64,000 bases of DNA from positions 2,232,001 to 2,296,000 of the forward strand of contig NZ_CP045118.1 of assembly GCF_009189165.1 (NCBI RefSeq). The letters are read 5' to 3'. The stretch is from Pseudomonas sp. SCB32. Lineage in GTDB: Bacteria > Pseudomonadota > Gammaproteobacteria > Pseudomonadales > Pseudomonadaceae. Shown piece after piece: positions 44,074-53,828 of the stretch (position 1 is its first letter; every line of letters starts with the position of its first letter). A model generated the notes under the pieces. It was not told the origin of the DNA. It saw only the letters and a list, made by a program, of their open reading frames with translations, and did no database searches. The position numbers and the translations under genes are program-made.

Positions 44074-45348
44074 ATGTCGAAACTCGCCAAATGGATATTC
44101 CTCGCACTGGTCGCCATTGCCCTGATCATCAAGGCGTCCTTGTGGCTGTCCGTGCGCAGCATCGTCGATGATGCGATTGCCCAGTTGTCGCCAATCATGG
44201 AAGTCAGCTACGGCGGCATTTCCTCGTCCTTCGACGGTCGGGTGGGGCTGAAGAATGTGGTGATCAGGGTGCCCCTGGCCCACGACAGCCTCAAGGTGGC
44301 CCATGCCCAGTTGAAGTTCAACGGCTTGCGCGAGCTGCTGAGCTTCAAGGAGCGCCTGGCCGAGCACAAGTTGCCCGAGCAGTTGGCGCTGGAGCTGCAA
44401 GGTGTGGAGCTCGAGGTGGCCGGCCCGTTCGTGCAGCAGTTGTATGCCGTGCCTGCCGAGAAGAGTGCGTTCACCGCGCTGAGCGAAGTGGCCTGCGGCA
44501 GTGTCCGAAATATCGGCGTCGATGAGCTGCTGCAGATGGGCTATCGCACGCTGCAGTCGGACCTCGAGTTCTCCTACCGCTTCGATCCTGGTGCGCAGAA
44601 GCTCACCTTCAACCTGCGCAACGATGCCCGCGACATGCTGGACCTGCACCTGAGCATGATGCTGATGAATGTGTCCGAGCGTCCGGGCGATATGCGCGTG
44701 AACCCGCCTCGGGTCGAGCAGGTCACCGTGCAGATGGACGACAACCAGTATCAACGTCGGGTCAGCGAGTTCTGCCGTAGCAAGCTCGGCCTTGACCAGA
44801 AGGCTTACGTGGCGCTGTCGCTGGAGAAGTTCGACAATGCCCTGCGTCAGCAGCGCGTTGCCCTGGACAAGCCGGTACTCGATGCCTACGGCCGCTACCT
44901 GAGCGATCCCCGTTCGCTGCGCATCGAGCTGACGCCCACCGAGGGGATGGCCTGGGGTGGTCTACAGTTCTTCGCACCCAAGGACGTGATCGGGATGCTA
45001 CGGCCGAGCGTTCTGGTCAATCAGGAGGCGGTAACGCAGTTGGGGTTCACCTGGGTTGACCCTCTGAAACGCAAAATCACTCCTGAAAACGACCTTCAAA
45101 TGGTTTCGGCTGAAGAAACGGTTGAGTCGAAGCCTAGAACGCAGCAATATGAGTTCGTTAGCGTTGACAGCCTTGCCCAGTACACCGGCAAGCGCCTGCA
45201 GTTCATCACGTTTGATGGTGCCTATTATCAGGGTGTGCTGCACAAGGTGGAGAACGGTCGAGCCTATATCACGGTCCTGCTTGGGACTGGCTCGGCGGAA
45301 ATGTTCCTCCGCCTGAACAAGATCAATCAGGTGCGGGTCATGAAGTGA
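44074..45348 (+). CDS. Membrane-anchored periplasmic protein with Sm-like C-terminus
   Basis: A 424-residue protein with a single N-terminal helix (KWIFLALVAIALIIKASLWL) and a large presumed periplasmic domain with beta-rich repeats reminiscent of AsmA/YhdP-type proteins. Residues from about 360 (SLAQYTGKRLQFITFDGAYY to the end) look like a small SH3/Sm-like barrel. No family assigned with confidence. Located upstream of an acetyltransferase gene and conserved in place (PA1749 by order). Confidence 0.55.
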   Translation: MSKLAKWIFLALVAIALIIKASLWLSVRSIVDDAIAQLSPIMEVSYGGISSSFDGRVGLKNVVIRVPLAHDSLKVAHAQLKFNGLRELLSFKERLAEHKLPEQLALELQGVELEVAGPFVQQLYAVPAEKSAFTALSEVACGSVRNIGVDELLQMGYRTLQSDLEFSYRFDPGAQKLTFNLRNDARDMLDLHLSMMLMNVSERPGDMRVNPPRVEQVTVQMDDNQYQRRVSEFCRSKLGLDQKAYVALSLEKFDNALRQQRVALDKPVLDAYGRYLSDPRSLRIELTPTEGMAWGGLQFFAPKDVIGMLRPSVLVNQEAVTQLGFTWVDPLKRKITPENDLQMVSAEETVESKPRTQQYEFVSVDSLAQYTGKRLQFITFDGAYYQGVLHKVENGRAYITVLLGTGSAEMFLRLNKINQVRVMK

Positions 45349-45369
45349 GGCCCCAGAAGGAGAGAGCAA

Positions 45370-45654
45370 GTGAGTGAGTCGTTGTCCATCCATCACGATG
45401 AAACCAGCCACCAGTTCGTCACGACGGTGGACGGCCATCGCGCCTATCTGGCCTATATGGATCTGGGCAAGCAGACGCTCGACATCTACCGCACCTTCGT
45501 CCCGGACACCCTGCGTGGCCGTGGCATCGCCGCCGCGCTCACCGAGCATGCCCTGCAGTATGCCGAGCGCAAGGGCTACAGCGTGATCCCGTCGTGCTCC
45601 TACGTGGAGCGCTATCTGGAGCGCCGCCAGCGTCATACCGACACCGCGCTCTGA
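45370..45654 (+). CDS. GNAT family N-acetyltransferase (YjdJ-like)
   Basis: A 94-residue minimal GNAT protein. The acetyl-CoA-binding segment is PDTLRGRGIAAALTEHALQYAERKG and the C-terminal CSYVERYLERR fits the GNAT_C/Acetyltransf_CG group. The start is GTG 45370 with AGGAGAGAG upstream. It probably shares a transcript with the gene before it (21-base gap). Acceptor unknown. Confidence 0.8.
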   Translation: MSESLSIHHDETSHQFVTTVDGHRAYLAYMDLGKQTLDIYRTFVPDTLRGRGIAAALTEHALQYAERKGYSVIPSCSYVERYLERRQRHTDTAL

Positions 45655-45672
45655 TCCTCGGAGCGCAGGCAA

Positions 45673-45704
45673 GAAAAAGCCGGGCTGATGCCCGGCTTTT
45701 TTGT
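45673..45704 (+). terminator. Terminator of the acetyltransferase gene
   Basis: AAAAAGCCGGGC-TGAT-GCCCGGCTTTTTTG hairpin, 18 bases past the stop. Confidence 0.9.
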
Positions 45705-45745
45705 TTTCGTCTGTAGCGTGTGCCGCGCTGGCGATTGGGCATCCT

Positions 45746-45788
45746 GTAGGGCGGATGATGGGTATCGCTTCGCTCCACGCCATCCTAC
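45746..45788. repeat. Single relative of the 143-bp array unit
   Basis: GTAGGGCGGATGATGGGTAT... to CGCCATCCTAC matches the right arm of the hairpin in the array at 27366-28207, so the element exists outside the array as a solo copy. Confidence 0.65.
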
Positions 45789-45825
45789 AAAAACACGTCA
45801 TGCCTGGCGCGGACGCTGGGCCAAA

Positions 45826-45856
45826 GAAAAAGCCGGGCATTTGCCCGGCTTTTTCG
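45826..45856. terminator. Terminator between acetyltransferase and DAHP synthase genes
   Basis: AAAAAGCCGGGC-ATTT-GCCCGGCTTTTTC hairpin with A and T runs on both sides, usable by the minus-strand DAHP synthase gene that ends 14 bases away. Confidence 0.85.
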
Positions 45857-45869
45857 TGCCTGTGAAGCC

Positions 45870-46946
45870 TCAGCCGCGCTGACGCTTGGGCAGGACTTCC
45901 TTGAGCTTGGTGTGCATGCTGCGCACGGCCTTCTCGGTGGCGTCCCAGTCGATGCAGGCGTCGGTGACGGACACACCGTACTGCAGTTGGCAGAGGTCTT
46001 TCGGGATCGACTGGTTGCCCCAGTTCAGGTGGCTTTCCACCATCAGGCCGACGATGGAGTTGTTGCCTTCGGCGATCTGGTTGGCGACGTTGTCCATCAC
46101 CAGCGGCTGCAGGGCCGGGTCCTTGTTGGAGTTGGCGTGGCTGCAGTCGACCATGATGTTCAGCGGGATTTTCGCCTTGTTCAGTTCCTGCTCGCACAGG
46201 GCGACGCTGACCGAGTCGTAGTTCGGCTTGCCATTGCCACCGCGCAGCACCACATGGCCATAGGGGTTGCCCTTGGTGGTGACGATGGACACACCGCCCA
46301 GCTGGTTGATGCCGAGGAAGCGGTGCGGGCTGGAGACCGACTGCAGGGCGTTGATCGCCACGGTCAGGCTACCGTCGGTGCCGTTCTTGAAACCGACCGC
46401 CGAGGACAGGCCGGAGGCCATCTCGCGGTGGGTCTGGGATTCGGTGGTGCGCGCGCCGATGGCTGACCAGCTGATCAGGTCCTGCAGGTACTGCGGGGAG
46501 ATCGGGTCGAGCGCCTCGGTGGCGGTGGGCAGGCCCATCTCGGCGAGGTCGCGCAGCAGCTGGCGGCCGATGTGCAGGCCATCCTGGATCTTGAAGGAGT
46601 CGTCCAGGTAGGGGTCGTTGATCAGACCTTTCCAGCCGACGGTGGTACGCGGCTTCTCGAAGTACACGCGCATCACCAGGAACAGCGTGTCGGAGACTTC
46701 CGCGGCCAGCACCTTCAGGCGCTCGGCGTATTCGTGGGCGGCCTTGATGTCGTGGATCGAGCAGGGGCCAATCACCACGAACAGGCGGTGGTCCTTGCCG
46801 TCGAGAATGTCGCGGACGACCTGGCGGCCGTTGGCGACGGTGCGCAGGGCGGCGTCGGTCAGGGGGATTTCGCGCTTGAGCTGCTCCGGCGTGATCAGGG
46901 TCTCGTTGGAGGCAACGTTAAGGTCGTCGATCTGTAAATCAGCCAT
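45870..46946 (-). CDS. 3-deoxy-7-phosphoheptulonate (DAHP) synthase, class I-alpha
   Basis: Condenses phosphoenolpyruvate and erythrose-4-phosphate, the first step of the shikimate pathway. The 358-residue enzyme shows VVIGPCSIHD, KPRTTVGWKG, the KNGTDGSLTVAI region and metal-ligand His in CSHANSNKD. ATG 46946 starts the conserved MADLQIDDLN; a TTG at 46958 is a weak alternative. Which amino acid inhibits it (Tyr, Phe or Trp) cannot be told. PAO1 PA1750 equivalent. Confidence 0.93.
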   Translation of the reverse strand: MADLQIDDLNVASNETLITPEQLKREIPLTDAALRTVANGRQVVRDILDGKDHRLFVVIGPCSIHDIKAAHEYAERLKVLAAEVSDTLFLVMRVYFEKPRTTVGWKGLINDPYLDDSFKIQDGLHIGRQLLRDLAEMGLPTATEALDPISPQYLQDLISWSAIGARTTESQTHREMASGLSSAVGFKNGTDGSLTVAINALQSVSSPHRFLGINQLGGVSIVTTKGNPYGHVVLRGGNGKPNYDSVSVALCEQELNKAKIPLNIMVDCSHANSNKDPALQPLVMDNVANQIAEGNNSIVGLMVESHLNWGNQSIPKDLCQLQYGVSVTDACIDWDATEKAVRSMHTKLKEVLPKRQRG

Positions 46947-47126
46947 CGTGGTACTCAATCAGGTCACGGGTGCCGGCCGCCAGATATCCCCGTGCGATGG
47001 GGCGCAGGCAGGTATGTCGCTAAGGGGAACCCGAACCTTAACCGTTCCGGCGCCGGCTCGACAATGGGCTGAGGCAGGAAAATGCCCGGAACACGGGCTT
47101 TTGCGCGACTTTCTGCGCGAGTGGCG

Positions 47127-47546
47127 TCAGACCGCGCAAAACAATGGGAAGTCTGCGGCGTTGTGCGCGATCCACTCCAGGGCGAGATCCTCGATCGACT
47201 GAGCGGTGCCCAGTTCCTGCTCGCGCTGGCGCCGGTAGCTCTCAATCTGGCACACCTGCTCGACCATACGGGCGCGGAACAGCGTGTCCTCGTCGATGAA
47301 AGCGACGCCTACGAGGTAGTCGTTGTCCAGCTTGCGACTCCAGGCCACCACGCCCGGGTAACGCGCCGCATCGCCCAGCAGGGGAATGCGCAGCTCGATG
47401 GACGTGCCACGGCGAAAGCCCCGTGGTGAGTTGCACGCCACACCGCCGAGGCTGATATTGTGCAGGCGCTGGCGCGGCAGGAAGGTCTGCTTGCGAATGA
47501 CCAGCTCAACCGGAAGGTCACAGGGGTGACGCAGGAACTGACGCAT
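47127..47546 (-). CDS. PilZ domain protein
   Basis: A 139-residue single PilZ domain, a receptor for cyclic di-GMP. The binding motifs are RQFLRHP (R-x3-R) and NISLGGVAC (N-x-S-x-G-G). Target partner unknown. Its start codon overlaps the start of the divergent thioredoxin-like frame by two bases; GGAG lies 8 bases upstream for this gene. Confidence 0.85.
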   Translation of the reverse strand: MRQFLRHPCDLPVELVIRKQTFLPRQRLHNISLGGVACNSPRGFRRGTSIELRIPLLGDAARYPGVVAWSRKLDNDYLVGVAFIDEDTLFRARMVEQVCQIESYRRQREQELGTAQSIEDLALEWIAHNAADFPLFCAV

Positions 47547-47931
47547 GACGGAATGCTCCGACTGCAATCTTTCTAGTATTGGCCATTTGAGTATAGTGCC
47601 GGCCCTGGAGCTGACAGACCTGGATGCCGACCGCCGGCTGCTTTCCCTGCCGGGTGTGTCGCTGCTGGTGTTCACCAGCGAGGGGTGCTCCTCCTGTCGC
47701 TGGGCGCGGGCGAAGCTGCCGGAGTTCGGCCTTCCCGTGGATCGCCTGTGCTGGATCGACGCCGGCCACAGCGGTGGATTGGTGGCGCGCTACGGCGTGT
47801 TTCACCTGCCGGCGATGTTCCTGGTGCGCGACGGCCATTTTCTTGGGCCGATCCACGCCGCCCTGCGCCCCGAACCCTTGATCGAAGCCCTGCGCGCTGG
47901 TCTTTCGCGCCCGGCTGAGGAGTTGCCTTGA
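47545..47931 (+). CDS. Thioredoxin-like protein
   Basis: A 128-residue thioredoxin-fold protein with active-site CSSC in SEGCSSCRWARAKLPEF and a cis-Pro in HLPAMFLV. No signal peptide. The true start is uncertain: ATG 47545 would overlap the divergent PilZ start, whereas TTG 47587 or GTG 47596 would leave room for a promoter. Its stop overlaps the next gene's ATG by one base, giving a coupled pair. Confidence 0.78.
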   Translation: MTECSDCNLSSIGHLSIVPALELTDLDADRRLLSLPGVSLLVFTSEGCSSCRWARAKLPEFGLPVDRLCWIDAGHSGGLVARYGVFHLPAMFLVRDGHFLGPIHAALRPEPLIEALRAGLSRPAEELP

Positions 47932-48878
47932 TGAATCTGCGAATCGGCATCATTGGAACCGGCGCCATCGGTGGTTTCTATGGCCTGATGCTGGCCCGCG
48001 CCGGCCACGACGTGCACTTCCTGCTGCGCAGCGAGTACCCGGACGTGGTGCGCAATGGCCTGCGCCTGAACAGCCAGGTGCATGGCGAGCTGAGCCTGTC
48101 GCCGGTGAATGCCTATGACGATGTCGCGCGCATGCCGCCGTGCGATTGGCTGCTGGTCGGCGCCAAGACCACCAGCAATGCCAGCCTTGCGCCTCTGATC
48201 GCCCAGGCGGCCGCCCAGGGCGCCAAGGTCCTGCTGCTGCAGAATGGCCTGGCTGTGGAGGACGAACTGCGGATGCTGTTGCCGGATCACCTGCATCTGC
48301 TGGGCGGCCTCTGCTTTATCTGCGTGCACCGTACCGCGCCGGGCGTCATCGAGCACCAGGCCTTCGGAGCGGTGAACGTCGGTTATCACTCCGGCCCGGC
48401 CATGGACGAGCCGGCACGCCAGGCCGTCGTCGAGGAGGGGGTCGGGCTGTTCCGTAGCGCCGACCTGGGCTCCAACGCCATGCACAGCCTCGAGCATGCG
48501 CGCTGGCAGAAGCTGGTGTGGAACATCCCCTACAACGGTCTTTCGGTGCTGCTCGATAGCGGCACCCGGGCGATCATGGACAACCCCGACAGTCGGGCGC
48601 TGGTGGCCGAACTGATGGAGGAAGTGGTGGCGGGTGCGAAGGCCTGCGGGCATTCACTTCCGCCGAACATCGTTGGCGCGATGCTGGCCTCGACCGATGC
48701 CATGCCCGACTACCTGCCGAGCATGTACCACGACTTCGCCCAGCACCGACCGCTGGAGCTGGGCGCGATCTACGCCGCGCCCCTGGAAGCCGCACGCGAG
48801 GCCGGGCGCGAGATGCCGAAGATCGAGGCGCTGTACCGCGCCTTGCGCTTCATCGACGCGCGTAACCAGGCTCGCTGA
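47931..48878 (+). CDS. panE: 2-dehydropantoate 2-reductase (ketopantoate reductase family)
   Basis: A 315-residue NADPH-dependent reductase of the KPR family. Features: Rossmann motif IGIIGTGAIGGFYG, LLVGAKTTSNASL, LLLQNGLAVEDEL, and catalytic Lys in HARWQKLVWNIPYNG. Reduces ketopantoate to pantoate in coenzyme A synthesis, but Pseudomonas has several KPR-family paralogues, so the symbol is provisional. Coupled to the thioredoxin-like gene upstream. Confidence 0.8.
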   Translation: MNLRIGIIGTGAIGGFYGLMLARAGHDVHFLLRSEYPDVVRNGLRLNSQVHGELSLSPVNAYDDVARMPPCDWLLVGAKTTSNASLAPLIAQAAAQGAKVLLLQNGLAVEDELRMLLPDHLHLLGGLCFICVHRTAPGVIEHQAFGAVNVGYHSGPAMDEPARQAVVEEGVGLFRSADLGSNAMHSLEHARWQKLVWNIPYNGLSVLLDSGTRAIMDNPDSRALVAELMEEVVAGAKACGHSLPPNIVGAMLASTDAMPDYLPSMYHDFAQHRPLELGAIYAAPLEAAREAGREMPKIEALYRALRFIDARNQAR

Positions 48879-48899
48879 GCCCAAGCATCGGAGAGCCAC

Positions 48900-49811
48900 A
48901 TGGCGAAGGGACTGGGTGACAAGCTGGTAGTGGCGATCTCCTCGCGGGCGCTGTTCGACCTGCGCGAGAGCCACCAGGTGTACGAGCGCGAAGGCGTCGA
49001 AGCCTATCGCCAATACCAGATCGCCCGTGAGGACGAGGTATTGCCGCCCGGTGATGCCTTCGCCCTGGTGCAGAAGCTGCTGGCGCTCAACGGCGCCTCG
49101 GACAGTGCACCCGTGGAAGTCATCCTGGTTTCGCGAAACAGCGCCGATACCGGCCTGCGCGTATTCAACTCCATCCAGCACTACGGCCTGGGCATTTCCC
49201 GCGCCGCCTTCGTCGGCGGTCGCAGCCCGTATCCGTACCTGAAAGCGTTCAACTGCCACTTGTTCCTCTCCACCCACATCGACGATGTGCGCAACGCGCT
49301 GGAGGCCGGCTTCGCCGCCGCTACAATCCTCTCCGGCGGCACCCGGCGCGAGAGCAATGGCGAGTTGCGCTTCGCCTTCGATGGCGACGCCGTGCTGTTC
49401 TCCGATGACTCCGAGCGCGTCTATCAGCGGGGCGGGCTGGAGGCCTTCCAGACCCATGAACGTGAGTCCGCCCGCGAGCCCCTGGGTGGTGGTCCGTTCA
49501 AGCCTTTCCTTGCCGCACTCAACCGCGTGCAGCAGGCATTCCCACAGGAGTCCTGCCCGATCCGCACCGCGCTGGTCACCGCACGCTCGGCACCGGCTCA
49601 CGAGCGGGTAATCCGCACGCTGCGTGAGTGGGATATCCGCCTCGACGAGTCGCTGTTCCTCGGCGGCCTGGACAAGGCGGCATTCCTCGAAGCCTTCGCC
49701 GCCGACGTGTTCTTCGACGACCAGGCCGGGCATTGCGAGAAGGCCCGCGAAGTGGTCGCCACCGGGCATGTGCCGCACGGCGTGAGCAACGAAAAACAGC
49801 TCGCCCGATAG
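48900..49811 (+). CDS. 5'-nucleotidase family protein (PF06189)
   Basis: A 303-residue member of the bacterial cytosolic 5'-nucleotidase family. The motifs VVAISSRALFDL at the N-terminus, EVILVSRNSADTGLRVFNS and FAFDGDAVLFSDDSE are typical of this family; the usual HAD DxD at the start is replaced by SSR, as elsewhere in the family. Removes phosphate from nucleoside monophosphates (inference from the family). Confidence 0.82.
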   Translation: MAKGLGDKLVVAISSRALFDLRESHQVYEREGVEAYRQYQIAREDEVLPPGDAFALVQKLLALNGASDSAPVEVILVSRNSADTGLRVFNSIQHYGLGISRAAFVGGRSPYPYLKAFNCHLFLSTHIDDVRNALEAGFAAATILSGGTRRESNGELRFAFDGDAVLFSDDSERVYQRGGLEAFQTHERESAREPLGGGPFKPFLAALNRVQQAFPQESCPIRTALVTARSAPAHERVIRTLREWDIRLDESLFLGGLDKAAFLEAFAADVFFDDQAGHCEKAREVVATGHVPHGVSNEKQLAR

Positions 49812-49903
49812 CCGCAAGGCCCTGATATTCGGTCCCTGCGGAGCGCCGCGCGTTCTGCTGCTACGCTGCTGATAGGCCCGCCGCGTAGGCAGTAGGAGGC
49901 CGC

Positions 49904-50389
49904 ATGATTCGATCGATTCTTTACGCCACCGACCTTGGTCTTTATGCACCCTATGTCCTCCAGCATGCCCTCTCGCTGGCGCGGGCCTATGGGGTCCAGC
50001 TGTACGTGGTGCACGCCGTGGAGCCGCTCGGGCTGTTCGCCGAGTCAGTGCTGCAGACTTATCTTGACGAGAACACCCTCAATGAAATGCGCGCCAATGG
50101 CCTGCACAACGTCATGGGCAGCATCGAGCAACGCGTGATGGAAGGGTTCCGCGACGAGCTGGGGGAGCTGCGTCAGGATGCCGAACTGATCCACTCGGTG
50201 CGAGTCATTCAGGGGGACCCGCCGATGGTGATCCTCGATGAGGCGCGGCGCCTGGGGGTGGACCTGATAGTGGCTGGCAGCCACAGCCACGGGGAGGGGC
50301 TGAACACGCCGCTGGGGCGCACCGCGGGGCGACTAGTGCAATTGGCGGAGGTGCCGGTGTACCTGGTGCCGATGCTGCTGCACCGTTGA
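49904..50389 (+). CDS. Universal stress protein family
   Basis: A 161-residue single Usp domain. MIRSILYATDL is the N-terminal strand, and the nucleotide-binding G-x2-G-x9-G region is approximated by AGSHSHGEGLNTPLGRTAG. Probably binds ATP or AMP under stress. Upstream of cysB, separated by a 164-bp promoter region. Confidence 0.87.
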   Translation: MIRSILYATDLGLYAPYVLQHALSLARAYGVQLYVVHAVEPLGLFAESVLQTYLDENTLNEMRANGLHNVMGSIEQRVMEGFRDELGELRQDAELIHSVRVIQGDPPMVILDEARRLGVDLIVAGSHSHGEGLNTPLGRTAGRLVQLAEVPVYLVPMLLHR

Positions 50390-50484
50390 AGCCATTGTGA
50401 CAGTGCGTCGCAAAACCTGATTTTTCGTAAGGCTTTAGACGAGTGGCATGCAGGGCTAAAAAAAACGTCTAGTTTTATTCCTTA

Positions 50485-51528
<1,044 letters not shown>

Positions 51529-51569
51529 TTGCGTTCGAGTTTCCGGTATCTGCCGAAGTCTGCTTGCTC

Positions 51570-51611
51570 AAAAAACGCCGCGATTCTCAAGAGAGTCGCG
51601 GCGTTTTTTAT
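51570..51611 (+). terminator. Terminator of cysB
   Basis: AAAAAACGCCGCGA-TTCTCAAGAGAG-TCGCGGCGTTTTTTAT hairpin, 41 bases past the stop. Confidence 0.9.
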
Positions 51612-51675
51612 TGGCTGTTTTCCGGTCGAAGAGGCGGCGTATAACGCTGCGAGTTTTCGCTCCGTGAAGAGCAAG

Positions 51676-51790
51676 AGCATCGCGGACGGAGTCCGCTCCT
51701 ACGTAGGCGTACAGCACCGGCATTTCCCTGTAGGAGCGGAATTATCCGCGATGCCTTTTACAAGAGCTTCGCGGACAAGGTCCGCTTACA
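51676..51790. repeat. Cluster of three REP elements
   Basis: ATCGCGGACGGAGTCCGCTC (51678), GTAGGAGCGGAATTATCCGC (51731) and GCGGACAAGGTCCGCTTAC (51770) occur in alternating orientation, all of the GTAGGAGCG family. Confidence 0.8.
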
Positions 51791-51890
51791 TCGATTTCTG
51801 GGTGATTCCCCTTCGGGCCAGCGCAAGCGCTGAACGCACTTCAGTGCGCCCGAAGGGGGAGCGCAGCGCATCAGTCCCGCGAAGCGGGAC

Positions 51891-52057
51891 CCGGATGCAG
51901 GGGCAAGACCTTTGGTTACTTTGCGTGGGGCGGCCATCCGTCGTTTGGCAAAGTGACTCGCCCGAGGGGGCGAAACCGAATACATCAAAACACGCTAAAG
52001 CGGCGCAGAAACACCTAACCCCAAAACGGCGGATAACGCTTGAGGCGTTATGCGCCC
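51891..52057 (-). repeat. Dispersed 168-bp intergenic element, copy B
   Basis: Homologue of 11651-11818 in opposite orientation: CCGGATGCAGGGGCAAG to GGCGGATAACGC, aligned along its full length with small differences. The boundaries are set by loss of similarity at both ends. It is part of a 643-bp gene-free stretch after cysB. Confidence 0.75.
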
Positions 52058-52073
52058 TCCGTGGTTCTTGCAG

Positions 52074-52147
52074 GGGCGAGCTTGCTTGCTAACAGAATTA
52101 CCCGGTCACATCGGTGTTGGGCGGTTCGCGAGCAAGCTCGCTCCTAC
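52074..52147. repeat. Imperfect REP pair, GAGCTTGCTTGC type
   Basis: GGGGCGAGCTTGCTTGC and GCGAGCAAGCTCGCTCCTAC face each other around a 45-base spacer just downstream of the MFS gene's stop. Confidence 0.65.
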
Positions 52148-52171
52148 GAAAAGCGAACGGGCTTTGTCGTC

Positions 52172-53365
52172 TCAGCGAATACGCCAGCGCAACAGCAACA
52201 GTGCGACGAAGGCCAATCCCGCGCCAGCGAGGAAGGTGGCACTGGCGCCAAAGCCCTGCCAGAGCCAGCCCGCCAACACACTGGCCAGCAGCATGGCGAT
52301 GCCGCTGGCGAGGTTGAATACGCCGAAGGCGGTGCCCTTCAGATCGGCCGGCGTGGTGTCGGCAATCAGCGTGGCCAGCAGGCCCTGGGTGAAGCCCATG
52401 TGCAGGCCCCAGACCGCCACGCCGATCAGCATCAAGGTCGTGGAGTCGGCCCAGGCCAGCAGCAGGTCTGCTGCAGTGAGCAGGAGCATGCCGATGGCCA
52501 GCAGACCGGTGCGGTTGGTGTGGTCCGACCACCAGCCCACCGGGTAGGCCGAGAGCATGAACAGCAGCGACATCACCACCATCACCACCGGCGTCCAGGC
52601 CATCGGCAAACCCAGGCTCTGCGCGCGCAGCACGAGGAAGGCCTCGCTGAAACGGGCGAGGGTGAACACCGCGCCGATCCCGACCACCCACCAGTAACGC
52701 GCCGGGAAGCTGCGCAGCGCATCGCGGTGGATCGGCGAGCGAAAGCGGTGAGGGCCGGCGGCGTGCTCCGGTTCCTTGACGAAGACGATGATTGCCAGCA
52801 CCGCGAGGCCCGCGGGGATGCAGGCGAACCAGAAAACCAACGGCAGGTTGTTGCCCAGCCAGAGCATCAGGACGATAGCCAGCAAGGGGCCTGCGAAGGC
52901 GCCGACGGTGTCCATGGACTGGCGCAGGCCGAAGCAGGCACCGCGGATCGAAGGCGGCGCCACATCGGCGATCAGCGCATCGCGCGGTGCGCCGCGAATG
53001 CCCTTGCCGATGCGGTCGAGCAGGCGGGCGGTGAAGATGGCTTCACCGGAGGTGGCCAGCGGGAACAGCGGCTTGGACAGCGCGGCCAGGCCATAACCGA
53101 ACAGCACCAGGCCCTTGCGGCGGCCGAGGAAGTCGCTGATGGCGCCCGAGAACACCTTGACTATCAGCGCGCTGGCCTCGGCGACCCCCTCGATCAGACC
53201 TACCGTGACCATGCTCAGCCCCAGGCTGCCCACCAGGAACAGTGGCAGCAGGCTGTGCAGCAGCTCGGACGAGACGTCCATGAACAGGCTGACGAAACCC
53301 AGTGCCCAGACGGTGCCGGGGATGCGGGGGCGGGAGCGTTCCGAGCCGTCGGGCATGGCCGACAT
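52172..53365 (-). CDS. MFS transporter
   Basis: A 397-residue protein with about twelve hydrophobic segments and the MFS motif in GAISDFLGRRKGL. LDRIGKGIRGAPRDALIAD is characteristic of a group of efflux proteins close to the YjiJ/DHA1 families. No substrate can be named. A second start at ATG 53356 is possible. Followed on the same strand by nothing; flanked by repeat elements. Confidence 0.85.
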   Translation of the reverse strand: MSAMPDGSERSRPRIPGTVWALGFVSLFMDVSSELLHSLLPLFLVGSLGLSMVTVGLIEGVAEASALIVKVFSGAISDFLGRRKGLVLFGYGLAALSKPLFPLATSGEAIFTARLLDRIGKGIRGAPRDALIADVAPPSIRGACFGLRQSMDTVGAFAGPLLAIVLMLWLGNNLPLVFWFACIPAGLAVLAIIVFVKEPEHAAGPHRFRSPIHRDALRSFPARYWWVVGIGAVFTLARFSEAFLVLRAQSLGLPMAWTPVVMVVMSLLFMLSAYPVGWWSDHTNRTGLLAIGMLLLTAADLLLAWADSTTLMLIGVAVWGLHMGFTQGLLATLIADTTPADLKGTAFGVFNLASGIAMLLASVLAGWLWQGFGASATFLAGAGLAFVALLLLRWRIR

Positions 53366-53431
53366 CCTTCTGCGATGCAGGGGCGGTCAGTATCGCGGTG
53401 AGGGAATCAAAAAAGCGTCAAGCAGGCCAGC

Positions 53432-53776
53432 TCAGAGACGGTCGAGATCATCCCGGCTGGCCAGCTCCGCCAGCGCCTCGCGGGAATCCAGCGGCAGCTC
53501 GCCACGGCCCTCCAGCACTTCGTGGAGGAAGCTCATGAACACGGTGTAGACGACCTCGCGGCCGTCATCGTGACGGACGACGAAGAAGGGCGCGGTGTCC
53601 ACGCCGTATTGCGCAGCGACCATCCAGCCGGCGCTGGAGGGGTTGCGCTCGTCGGCAACCAGGGTGCGGTCGATGCGGTCCAGATAACCGCCTTTCGCCA
53701 ATCGCTCGTGGACTTCGCGGCATTTGCGGCAGTCCTGGCCATCGGCCAGGACTTTCTTCACCAGGGTGATGCGCAT
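53432..53776 (-). CDS. Glutaredoxin-like protein with CxxC motif
   Basis: A 114-residue thioredoxin-fold protein with active-site CRKC in DGQDCRKCREVHERL and a cis-Pro in TAPFFVV. ATG 53776 starts the conserved MRITLVKKVL; the longer frame to 53893 enters a palindromic repeat and is rejected. Its place between cysB and cysH suggests a redox role in sulfur assimilation (inference); PAO1 has PA1755 here. Confidence 0.75.
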   Translation of the reverse strand: MRITLVKKVLADGQDCRKCREVHERLAKGGYLDRIDRTLVADERNPSSAGWMVAAQYGVDTAPFFVVRHDDGREVVYTVFMSFLHEVLEGRGELPLDSREALAELASRDDLDRL

Positions 53777-53828
53777 GGAATCGGCTCCGCCGCAGACGTG
53801 CAGGCGTCCGATCCTGGGCTGCGGGCTG

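Noticed and set aside
51758..51988. Small minus-strand frame in the dispersed 168-bp element
   Set aside because: Falls in a dispersed non-coding repeat; copies break the frame differently.
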